A stretch of DNA of 64,000 bases, taken from Ensifer sp. USDA 6670. Its GTDB lineage: Bacteria; Pseudomonadota; Alphaproteobacteria; Rhizobiales; Rhizobiaceae. A model generated the notes under the pieces. It had not been told where the DNA came from. It made no database searches and saw only the letters and a list, made by a program, of their open reading frames with translations. Of the stretch, positions 54,481 to 62,167 are shown in pieces. Position numbers and translations under genes: made by a program. The stretch lies in the NCBI GenBank assembly GCA_000421085.1, contig ATWE01000012.1:62001-126000 (forward strand). The letters run 5' to 3'. Every line of letters starts with the position of its first letter. The stretch's first letter is position 1.

Positions 54481-56244
54481 ATGGCCAAGGAACCCATCAG
54501 ACGTCGACTTGCAGCCATTCTGGCCGCTGACGCGGTCGGTTACAGCCGACTCATGGAGCGGGACGAAAAAAGCACGCACACATTGCTTATGGCTCGGTGG
54601 AAAGAGGTGTTGGAGCCGCTCGTCGGCATTCACCAGGGCCGTGTCTTCAAGTGGACTGGCGACGGCGTGCTCGTCGAATTCGGCAGCGCGGTCAACGCCG
54701 TCGAATGCGCAGCAGCACTTCAGCAGGCGATGGCGGCTGCCAACAGAGGCCTGCCGGAAGACTGGGCTATCGTACTGCGCGTCGGTGTCAATCTCGGTGA
54801 CATCATGGTTGAGGACAGCGATCTTTTCGGCGACGGGGTCAATGTAGCTGCCCGTATCGAAGCGCTTGCCGATCCCGGCGGCGTGGCGATTTCTGATGGA
54901 ATTCATGAATATGTGCATGGTCGCACCGACATCGACTTCGTCGACAGCGGTTATCATGAAGTCAAGAACATCGAGCGGCCGGTGCACATCTGGACCTGGT
55001 CACCTAACGACCGCACGAACGAGCCCCCCGAGATTGCTGCCGAACCGCCTCCGCAGCTTCCGGCGAGGCCGTCCATAGCCGTCCTTCCATTTGACAACAT
55101 GTCCGGCGACCCGGAGCAAGGTTATTTTGCCGATGGCATCACCGAAGACATCATCACCGATCTCTCGAAGGTTTCCGGCCTTTTCGTAATCGCCCGAAAT
55201 TCCTCTTTCGCCTACAAAGGCAAGACGCCGGACATCCGCAAGGTGAGCCGGGAACTAGGTGTACGCTATGTCTTGGAAGGCAGCGTACGCAGGGCAGCCA
55301 ATCGCATCCGCATCAACGCCCAGATGATCGACGGTACGACCGGCGGCCATTTGTGGGCCGAGCGCTACGATCGCGGCCTTGAAGATATCTTCGCCGTACA
55401 GGATGAGGTGACGCGCACCATCGTCAACGCACTGCGCGTCAAGCTGACGGCCGGCGAAGAGGAGCGGCGCGAGAGCCGCGGCAAGGTCGACCCGCAGGCC
55501 TATGACCTGCTCGTCCGCTCCCGCCAGGCGATCCTGCAGTTCAGCGCGCTGTCGTCCATGGAGGCCCGCCGCATGCTGCACGGCGTCCTCGAGATCGATC
55601 CAGGGATGGCGGCTGCCCATGCTTCGCTTTCGATCATTGCCTTGACCGACTTCATCAATCAGTGGAACGGCGCGACGCCTGACAATCTGACACAGGCGTT
55701 AGAACTGGCCCAAAAGGCCATCGATACCGACGACACCGAGCCGCAAGGCCATTACACGCTCGCGCTTGCCCTTTCCTGGATGCGGCGTCTGGACGAGGCG
55801 GAGCACGCTGCAGAGCGAGCGATCGAACTCGACCCCAATTCCGCAAACGCCTATACGGCACTCGGCACCATACGGGATTTCCAGGGCCGGCACGAAGAGG
55901 CCCTGACGCTGTACACACGCGCCCACCGGTTGGACCCGCAATTCGACCTGTCGCTGCATTTCCAAGGGAGGGCCTTGTTGAATCTCGGGCGTTTTGACGA
56001 GGCCGAGGTCGCCTTCAAACGTCGGCTGATGCTTGCACCCCGATCGGACATGACGCGCTTTTATCTTGCCTGCCTCTATGGTCGTACCGGGCGGCACGAA
56101 GAAGCGCGGGGCTATTGGCGGGAAGTATTGGGGGTCAATCCGAGCTTTTCCGTCGACCACCTGAGGCGATCCTTACCGTACCAGGACCCCCATCTGATGG
56201 ACCGGATGGTAGACGGACTCCGCAAGGCGGGAGTCTCCATCTAG
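54481..56244 (+). CDS. Class III adenylate cyclase with TolB-like and TPR domains
   Basis: A 587-residue protein. Residues about 1-185 are a class III cyclase domain: AAILAADAVGYSRLMERDE with the first metal Asp, GRVFKWTGDGVLVEF with the second, and FGDGVNVAARIEALADPGGV. Residues about 205-330 form a TolB/FlgO-like domain (PSIAVLPFDNMSGDPEQGYF, ADGITEDIITDLSKV, VRYVLEGSVRR). The rest are TPRs (YTLALALSWMRRLDEAEHAA, AIELDPNSANAYTALGTIRD). It makes cAMP. Such cyclases are greatly expanded in Sinorhizobium. A TTG two codons upstream with GGAAGG five nt before it is an alternative start. Confidence 0.92.
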   Translation: MAKEPIRRRLAAILAADAVGYSRLMERDEKSTHTLLMARWKEVLEPLVGIHQGRVFKWTGDGVLVEFGSAVNAVECAAALQQAMAAANRGLPEDWAIVLRVGVNLGDIMVEDSDLFGDGVNVAARIEALADPGGVAISDGIHEYVHGRTDIDFVDSGYHEVKNIERPVHIWTWSPNDRTNEPPEIAAEPPPQLPARPSIAVLPFDNMSGDPEQGYFADGITEDIITDLSKVSGLFVIARNSSFAYKGKTPDIRKVSRELGVRYVLEGSVRRAANRIRINAQMIDGTTGGHLWAERYDRGLEDIFAVQDEVTRTIVNALRVKLTAGEEERRESRGKVDPQAYDLLVRSRQAILQFSALSSMEARRMLHGVLEIDPGMAAAHASLSIIALTDFINQWNGATPDNLTQALELAQKAIDTDDTEPQGHYTLALALSWMRRLDEAEHAAERAIELDPNSANAYTALGTIRDFQGRHEEALTLYTRAHRLDPQFDLSLHFQGRALLNLGRFDEAEVAFKRRLMLAPRSDMTRFYLACLYGRTGRHEEARGYWREVLGVNPSFSVDHLRRSLPYQDPHLMDRMVDGLRKAGVSI

Positions 56245-56283
56245 AGCGCTTTCAGGAAGTGTGTAACGGTTTTCCTGCTAACA
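56242..56283. repeat. RIME-like repeat fragment at the cyclase stop codon
   Basis: TAGAGCGCTTTCAGGAAGTG continues to a stem that pairs AGGAAGTGTGTAACGG with GTTTTCCTGC. It starts exactly at the TAG of the cyclase gene, as the repeat at 791 starts at the kdpF stop. It shares the GAGC..GGAA-GTGTG core with the copy at 30488. Confidence 0.5.
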
Positions 56284-56329
56284 TTTTGGCAACAGGGGGG
56301 TTTGCAGATCTAGTTCAAGGGGCTCCGCC

Positions 56330-57628
56330 GTGGATTTCATGCAGATTGTTCGACCGCTTGAAATCTGGTTCAGGACATTCGTGCTCAGCGAATGGACGTT
56401 TTACCAGCTTGGGATTATCGCCGCCGGTTACGTTTTTGCCTCCTTCGTCGCATCCAGAACCGAGCCGGCGATGGAAACCAGGGCTCGGCGCATCAAGGGC
56501 AATCCAGATCTGCTGCGGGTCATCATTGCCTTCATGCGCCGCCTGAGATGGCTTTTTCTGACCCTGTGGCTGTGGCTTGCAAACGTCATTCTCAAACAGG
56601 GTACCTGGCCGTCGCAGCGATGGCTGGTTTCTACGGCGCTGTCCCTGGCGGCCGCCTGGTTCCTAATTTCCGTCCTGACCAAGATCATCCGCAACCCGAC
56701 CTTGTCGCGCTTGGTGGCGATCGTAAGCTGGGGATACCTCGCCGTATACGCCACCGGCCTTGATGGTCCTGTCCTGTCGGCGCTCGATGCTGCGGCAGTC
56801 AATCTGGGGGTGATGCGTCTTTCACTGCTGACCGTTCTGAAGGCGGTTGTTCTGACAGTCGCGCTTATCTGGGTCGCAGTGCTCGTCGGCAATGTGCTTG
56901 CCCATTGGGTTCAGCGTTCGGGTGACCTTTCGCCATCGTTCAAAGTGCTGATCAGCAAGGTCATCAAGATCGTCCTGATCATGATCGCCGGTGCAATCGC
57001 ATTGTCCGCGACGGGTATCGATCTCACGGCGCTGACGGTCTTTTCGGGAGCTGTCGGTGTCGGCGTCGGCTTCGGACTGCAGAAGGTCGTGTCCAATTTC
57101 ATCTCCGGGATCATCATCCTGCTCGACAAGTCGATCAAGCCCGGCGACACGATCACGCTCGGCGACACGTTCGGATCCATCCGCGACCTCCGTGCACGTT
57201 TCGTGTCGGTCATTACCCGCGACGGGAAGGAATACCTTATCCCCAATGAGGACTTCATCTCGCAGCAGGTGGTGAACTGGTCATTTTCCAGCGACTACGT
57301 CCGGATCGATGTCGATTTCGGCACATCCTACGACAGCGATCCGCATGAGGTGGTACGGATCGCCATCGGCACTGCATCGACCGTTCCCCGCGTCGTCAAT
57401 GCCTACAAGGCGCCGGTCTGCTGGATGACCGCCTTTGGTGCCTCCTCGCTGGATTTCCGCCTCCGCTTCTGGATCTCGGATCCGGCCAACGGTCTCACGA
57501 ATGTGCGCGGCCAAGTTCTGATGGCATTATGGGATGCCTTCAAAGAGGCGGGGATATCCATTCCCTTTCCGCATCGGGAAATCATCATGAAGACGCCGGT
57601 GGAGATTCAGCGGCCACCGCGAGCATAG
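56330..57628 (+). CDS. Small-conductance mechanosensitive channel (MscS family)
   Basis: A 432-residue inner-membrane channel. Several N-terminal helices (about residues 20-200) precede the MscS core: FSGAVGVGVGFGLQKVVSNF and ISGIIILLDKSIKPGDTITL (pore helix and lateral entry), then a beta domain (ITRDGKEYLIPNEDFISQQV, VNWSFSSDYVRIDVDFG). It opens under osmotic downshock to release solutes. The start is a GTG with AAGGGG upstream; an ATG three codons later is possible. It is preceded by a RIME-like repeat after the cyclase. Confidence 0.92.
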   Translation: MDFMQIVRPLEIWFRTFVLSEWTFYQLGIIAAGYVFASFVASRTEPAMETRARRIKGNPDLLRVIIAFMRRLRWLFLTLWLWLANVILKQGTWPSQRWLVSTALSLAAAWFLISVLTKIIRNPTLSRLVAIVSWGYLAVYATGLDGPVLSALDAAAVNLGVMRLSLLTVLKAVVLTVALIWVAVLVGNVLAHWVQRSGDLSPSFKVLISKVIKIVLIMIAGAIALSATGIDLTALTVFSGAVGVGVGFGLQKVVSNFISGIIILLDKSIKPGDTITLGDTFGSIRDLRARFVSVITRDGKEYLIPNEDFISQQVVNWSFSSDYVRIDVDFGTSYDSDPHEVVRIAIGTASTVPRVVNAYKAPVCWMTAFGASSLDFRLRFWISDPANGLTNVRGQVLMALWDAFKEAGISIPFPHREIIMKTPVEIQRPPRA

Positions 57629-57667
57629 TTTTATGGTGTGATGGGCGGACATGCGATCTAGATGCCG

Positions 57668-58180
57668 TCACTGCTGATTGTCCGGGGAAGCGGCGGAAAA
57701 GCCGTTGCGCGCGGCAATTTGTGAGGCCGTGGCGTTGAAGTGGTCGGCATCGTCCCCGACGAGCAGCACCGGGTCGCAGCGCCTTCCGCATGTAAAGGTC
57801 GCCCGCCGCACGCCCTGATGAACCGTCACCAGACGACCGCTGCCCGCGACGACATCCAGAATGAGGTTCGTCACTTCGGCGCCGTCGCTGTCGATCACGA
57901 TCAGGTTCGTAGAGCCGGGCGTTTTGCCGGTGAGGATCACGGTTCTGTCGTCGCTGAGGCTTGCCTGCGCTATTCCCGTATTGCCGATGATGACTGTGCT
58001 CGCCGGCCGCGGAAGCGCAACGGTCTTGGCAAAGTCAACGACGAGCCGCTCCACCCCTTCGGCTGCCACGCTTCTTTGCTGAACGGGAACAATTGGCGTC
58101 TTTTGCTCGTCGGCTTCGGCGGGCCTGACCAGAGCCGACACAGCCAGCGCCAAGACGGCCCCTGTTGAGCGCCTGTACAT
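57668..58180 (-). CDS. Flp/Tad pilus protein with CpaC-type N-terminal domain
   Basis: A 170-residue secreted protein: signal peptide (STGAVLALAVSALVRPAEA), then a T2SS-T3SS pilus N-terminal domain like the first part of secretin CpaC/RcpA: LVVDFAKTVALPRPASTVII, GNTGIAQASLSDDRTVILTG, KTPGSTNLIVIDSDGAEV. It ends with two Cys (TCGRRC). It lacks the secretin barrel, so it is a stand-alone domain that probably works in the periplasm with a pilus channel. AGGAG precedes the ATG. It is divergent from the TadG-like gene. Confidence 0.82.
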   Translation of the reverse strand: MYRRSTGAVLALAVSALVRPAEADEQKTPIVPVQQRSVAAEGVERLVVDFAKTVALPRPASTVIIGNTGIAQASLSDDRTVILTGKTPGSTNLIVIDSDGAEVTNLILDVVAGSGRLVTVHQGVRRATFTCGRRCDPVLLVGDDADHFNATASQIAARNGFSAASPDNQQ

Positions 58181-58242
58181 GGGAAAACTCCTGCTTTGAT
58201 GACAGTGGAAGACAACGGCTGGACGTCCCCTTGCGTTCCAAC

Positions 58243-58260
58243 CGGCTACAAAAGTAGCCG
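58243..58260. repeat. Perfect palindrome upstream of the pilus genes
   Basis: CGGCTAC and GTAGCCG flank AAAA. It lies 63 bp upstream of the CpaC-domain gene (-) and 215 bp upstream of the TadG-like gene (+). It may be a regulator site or a leader hairpin; the rest of 58181-58474 shows no gene. Confidence 0.4.
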
Positions 58261-58474
58261 CTCGTAAGCTCTAACGGGTCGATTCCAGCCGGCGATCGGA
58301 AACTGTCGTGCGACCGCTGTTGGCGCATTGCATCCATCGGACAGAAGGCAGTCTACGGTCTGCTCTCAACGTATTCAGGAGCAGCGCCGTCAGGACTAGT
58401 CTATGTGGCCGAATCGAAAGGCAGGACGGAAACGGCTATACCCCCCGAAACTTGATCAGCATCGGGATATTGCC

Positions 58475-59761
58475 ATGGTCGGGAACTCCAATACCGAGAT
58501 TGACGATACAAGGCCATCGGGTACGCTCCGTGCGCTGGCAATTGACCAGCGTGGCACCGTGGCCGTTATTGCCGCGATCACCTTTCCTGTGCTCGTCGGA
58601 GCGATGGGCCTCGGCGCCGAGACCGGGTACTGGTATATGAAGCAGCGCAAGTTGCAGCACGCTGCTGACGTCGCCGCCTATTCAGGGGCGGTCCGGTTGC
58701 TCGCGGGGGATCAAAGACCAGCACTCGAGGCTGCTGCAAAACGTGTTGCGTCCGCGAGCGGCTACTCTCCGGCGACCGGCACGTTGACGGCGAACCCGTC
58801 TCAAAACACGCTCGAGGTCGCTCTGACGGAAACGCATCCGCGGCTGTTCTCCTCGATCTTCTCACCAGACCCCGTCAACATGAAAGCCCGAGCAGTGGCG
58901 AAGGTCGAGGGCGGATCGGTAGCCTGCGTGCTGGCGCTTTCGCCGACCAAATCCGGCGCCGTGACTGTCTCCGGATCGACTTCGGTCGACCTGAAAGGTT
59001 GCACTGTGGCGTCTAATTCGAACGCTGCAGATTCATTCCTCATGTCCGGCTCCGCATCTATGAATGCTGACTGCGTCTATACAGTCGGCAAGGCTGTTAC
59101 GACTCTCGGTCTCAGGCAGAGCGTGTGCCAGGAGGTTCGCCAAAATGCACCGGTGACTCTTGATCCCTATGCGAATGTAGCCGAACCCATAGGGTCGGGT
59201 ACCTGCAACGGCAGAAGTGTGGGCAATCCCAACAAGACAACGTACTTGACGCCAGCAGAAAACCATCCCAGCGGCATGAAGGTCATGCGCTTCTGCAACG
59301 GATTGGATGTCAAAGGAACGGTGATATTCGGACCCGGCCTCTACATTGTCGAGGGGGGCAGCTTCACGGCAAACTCAAGCGATCCGAATTCGGCGTCATC
59401 GGCCAGCCTCCGGGGCGACGGCGTCACCTTCTATTTGAAAGATTCCTCCTTGGATCTGCGGGGAAATGTTTCGCTCGACCTGAAGGCTCCGACTTCAGGA
59501 CCATACTCCGGTATACTATTCTTCGGCGGCCGCCAGAGCACCGTGAGCCATTCCATTAACGGCACAGCAAATTCTATTTTGACCGGGGCGATCTACACGC
59601 CGGCATCTGCGATCAGTTACAAGGGCAATTCGGCGACGACAAACGGGTGCACGCAATTGATCGCCGACCAGATCACGTTCACCGGCAGTTCAACGATGCA
59701 GTCGGCCTGCGACAGCAGCAACACCATCTGGGCCGGCCGGACGGTATCGCTGATCGAATAG
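58475..59761 (+). CDS. TadG-like Flp pilus assembly protein
   Basis: A 428-residue protein with a TadE/TadG N-terminus: IDQRGTVAVIAAITFPVLVG, AMGLGAETGYWYMKQRKLQH and AADVAAYSGAVRLL (one membrane helix at about residues 28-52). The rest is a Ser/Thr/Gly-rich exported beta region with repeated SGS motifs and several Cys (GCTVAS, DCVYTV, VCQEV, GTCNG, RFCNG, GCTQLI), ending TVSLIE. It resembles TadG of Flp loci, anchored in the inner membrane and facing the periplasm. An ATG 24 codons upstream is in frame but would add a polar basic stretch. Confidence 0.85.
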   Translation: MVGNSNTEIDDTRPSGTLRALAIDQRGTVAVIAAITFPVLVGAMGLGAETGYWYMKQRKLQHAADVAAYSGAVRLLAGDQRPALEAAAKRVASASGYSPATGTLTANPSQNTLEVALTETHPRLFSSIFSPDPVNMKARAVAKVEGGSVACVLALSPTKSGAVTVSGSTSVDLKGCTVASNSNAADSFLMSGSASMNADCVYTVGKAVTTLGLRQSVCQEVRQNAPVTLDPYANVAEPIGSGTCNGRSVGNPNKTTYLTPAENHPSGMKVMRFCNGLDVKGTVIFGPGLYIVEGGSFTANSSDPNSASSASLRGDGVTFYLKDSSLDLRGNVSLDLKAPTSGPYSGILFFGGRQSTVSHSINGTANSILTGAIYTPASAISYKGNSATTNGCTQLIADQITFTGSSTMQSACDSSNTIWAGRTVSLIE

Positions 59762-59812
59762 CATGCGTCGTAGATCCCAGTTTCTGTGGACGCTCCGGAA
59801 AAGGAAATCGTT

Positions 59813-60130
59813 ATGGGTGATGCCGAATCCCGCCGACTCGCAAGAAGGAAGTCTCTTAAACGCGCCCGCCTCGTGCTGGGCGGCAAGGGAGGCTTTGGTA
59901 TCGACTGTCTCATTGTCGACATCAATTCAAGGGGTGCGCGATTGCGGTTTAAGGCTTCGTTGGCTGTCGAAAACGAAATCGAACTGCTCTTCATCCCCGA
60001 ATGCATCAGTGTTTCCGGGTGGGTGGCCTGGCAGAACGACTGCGAGATCGGCGTCGAATTCACGAAGGCGCAGTCATGGCTTAAGAACCTTGACACGAGC
60101 GATCCGGGGAAGATCCGCGCGAACTCCTGA
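59813..60130 (+). CDS. PilZ-domain protein
   Basis: A 105-residue cytoplasmic protein: MGDAESRRLARRKSLKRARL with the c-di-GMP-binding R-x-x-x-R-like region, IDCLIVDINSRGARLRF (D/N-x-S-x-x-G motif as DINSRGARL), and VSGWVAWQNDCEIGVEF. It is a single-domain PilZ receptor that may couple c-di-GMP (e.g. from the cyclase at 23758) to pilus or surface functions. AAAGGA lies before the ATG at 59813; a GTG at 59786 is an alternative. Confidence 0.85.
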   Translation: MGDAESRRLARRKSLKRARLVLGGKGGFGIDCLIVDINSRGARLRFKASLAVENEIELLFIPECISVSGWVAWQNDCEIGVEFTKAQSWLKNLDTSDPGKIRANS

Positions 60131-60187
60131 AGTCAGCTTGGGTGCCCTGCTAAGATCAACGAGGACAAAACGCGTTAGCTACCGCAA

Positions 60188-60680
60188 CTATTCGTAACGC
60201 AGCGCTTCCAGCGGCGACTTCTGCGCAGCGCGCATCGCCGGATAGAGCCCGAATGTGACTACCGACCAGCGCGGAGAAGAAGAAGGCAAGCACCACTGGG
60301 TCGGCCGAAAGCTTGACCAGCATGCCAAACTACCTTTCGACAATGACTGCCGCGGCAAAACCGATTGCAGCGCCGGCGAAGCCGCCTGCTATCGAAAGAA
60401 TTGTGGCCTCGGCGAGGAACTGGGCCATGATCGTTGCTGGCTTTGTTCCGATTGCCATGCGTATGCCGATCTCGCGGGTGCGTTCGGTGACCGAGACCAG
60501 CATGATGTTCATGATACCAATCCCGCCGACCAGCAAGGAGATAGAAGCGGTGCAGCGAGGAGGCGTGTCAGCGCGGCGGAGGACTCTTCCTGAAGTCTGG
60601 CACTTTCGGCGATATTGTTGATCCTGAAGTCGTCCGATTGTGCGGGTGTGAGCCAGTTCTGAAATCCGGCGATTCGGCCA
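60188..60680 (-). pseudogene. macB: Remnant of a macB (ABC exporter) gene, 3' end only
   Basis: Read on the minus strand, pieces of the MacB C-terminus appear in changing frames: [20 protein letters not shown], then (after a shift) [40 protein letters not shown], a stop after VER, then FGMLVKLSADPVVLAFFFSA and, after another shift, VTFGLYPAMRAAQKSPLEAL followed by RYE and a stop. The FtsX/MacB motifs [20 protein letters not shown] and GxYPAxxAAxxxPxEALRYE are clear. The ATPase part and most of the permease are missing, so it is dead. It lies between PilZ and cpaA. Confidence 0.85.
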
Positions 60681-60812
60681 GTCGGCCTAGTCCGGGTCGC
60701 AGCCCTGCCTGGCGTGCCTAGTCCATCAGGTCGAATGGATATTCCTTGGCTCGATAGGCACATTGCGGACATTCCAACCGGCCCATCGGCCCTTGTGCAT
60801 GAGGCATCGAAG

Positions 60813-61325
60813 ATGATCTCGATATCCGCAGCCTGGCTCGCCTTTTTTGTCTTTGCCGGAGCGATGACTTACGCCGGCATCAGGGACGTGGCGACGATGA
60901 CCATATCCAATCGCCTGGTCGTCTTCCTGGTGATCGCCTTCGCCGTTCTTGCGCCCGCTGCAGGGCTGGACATAGCCACTGTCTCGTCAAGCGCTCTCGT
61001 TGCCTCGGTCGTGCTCGCTTGCACTTTCGTACTCTTTGCTGCCGGCTGGATCGGCGGCGGTGACGCGAAACTCCTGCCTGTCGCCGTGCTCTGGCTCGGC
61101 GCCGACCTTGCGCTCCCTTTCATCATCTACACGTCGGTTATCGGCGCGGCGCTGACGCTTGGGCTTCTTCAGCTTCGACGGGTGCCTCTACCGCTCGTCC
61201 TGAAGAAAAACGCCTGGGCGAAGCGTCTGCTCGACCGCGAGACGGGCATTCCCTATGGCGCGGCAATGGCGCCGGCTGCCCTTTTGCTGCTGCCGGAAAG
61301 CCACTGGTGCTCCGCCCTTCTTTGA
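60813..61325 (+). CDS. cpaA: CpaA/TadV-like prepilin peptidase
   Basis: A 170-residue membrane protein with the type IV prepilin peptidase catalytic aspartates: IRDVATMTISN (first Asp) and GGGDAKLLP (GxGD, second Asp). About five helices. It would process the Flp pilin or TadE-type pseudopilins. GAGG precedes the ATG at 60813; earlier open codons look non-coding and merge with the macB remnant. Confidence 0.9.
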   Translation: MISISAAWLAFFVFAGAMTYAGIRDVATMTISNRLVVFLVIAFAVLAPAAGLDIATVSSSALVASVVLACTFVLFAAGWIGGGDAKLLPVAVLWLGADLALPFIIYTSVIGAALTLGLLQLRRVPLPLVLKKNAWAKRLLDRETGIPYGAAMAPAALLLLPESHWCSALL

Positions 61326-61368
61326 TCGACCCCGCCACCGTCCGCTGGCGCAAGACGAGGTTTAATCC

Positions 61369-62160
61369 ATGATCCGTATCGTCATTCTCCTGCTCGCACT
61401 GGCATCCGGCGGAGCCGCCTCCTGGCTGGCGCTCGGCGTCGGCGATCAGCCTGCGATCGAGGTTGCAGAGGTTCAAGAGACGCCCGCGCAGGAGGTGCTC
61501 GTCGCCGCGGCGGAACTCAAACGCGGCGCGGCGATCGAAGAGAGCCAACTGCGTTGGCAACCGTGGGAAGGCGAAATCCCTCCTGTCTTCATCAGCCGCA
61601 GTTCCCGACCCGATGCGACGACAGCGCTCAAGGGTTCGCTCGCCTTAAGCGGCTTCGTAGCGGGAGAACCGATTCGCGAGGACAAGCTTGCGCAGGGCGG
61701 CACGGGTTATCTGTCCAGCTTGCTGCCTTCGGGAAAGCGGGCGATTGCCGTTCGCGTCACGGCCGAGAGCACCGCCGGTGGCTTCATCCTGCCGAACGAC
61801 CATGTCGACGTCATTCACACCGTTGCGCGGCCTGACGCCTCCGGCGACGCCGGTAAGGTCGTCAGCCGGGCGATTCTATCCAACATTCGCGTCCTCGCCG
61901 TCGATCAGACCGTTTCGCAGGCTTCCGATGGGACCTCGGTCATCGGGAAGACCGCCACGCTCGAAGTGGATCCCGAACAGATCGCGGCCGTCGCGGCGGC
62001 GGAGGCCTCCGGCACGGTTTCGCTCGCACTTCGGGCGATCACCGACAATCACGAGGCCCCGGTCGTGGAAGCCGAGGGAACCCGACGCGGCGTGGTGCGC
62101 TTTTTCAACGGCGGACGCATGTCGATGGTGGAAGTCCCCTCCCGTTCCGACGGCAGCTGA
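61369..62160 (+). CDS. cpaB: CpaB/RcpC-like Flp pilus assembly protein
   Basis: A 263-residue protein: an N-terminal membrane helix (MIRIVILLLALASGGAASWL), then an SAF domain (VLVAAAELKRGAAIEESQLR) and a RcpC region (KRAIAVRVTAESTAGGFILP with NDHVDVIHT, VSRAILSNIRVLAVDQTVSQ). It works in the periplasm with the secretin. Same order as in other cpa loci (cpaA-cpaB-...-cpaE). The reading frame ends 7 nt before the CpaE start. Confidence 0.9.
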   Translation: MIRIVILLLALASGGAASWLALGVGDQPAIEVAEVQETPAQEVLVAAAELKRGAAIEESQLRWQPWEGEIPPVFISRSSRPDATTALKGSLALSGFVAGEPIREDKLAQGGTGYLSSLLPSGKRAIAVRVTAESTAGGFILPNDHVDVIHTVARPDASGDAGKVVSRAILSNIRVLAVDQTVSQASDGTSVIGKTATLEVDPEQIAAVAAAEASGTVSLALRAITDNHEAPVVEAEGTRRGVVRFFNGGRMSMVEVPSRSDGS

Positions 62161-62167
62161 TCCTTTT

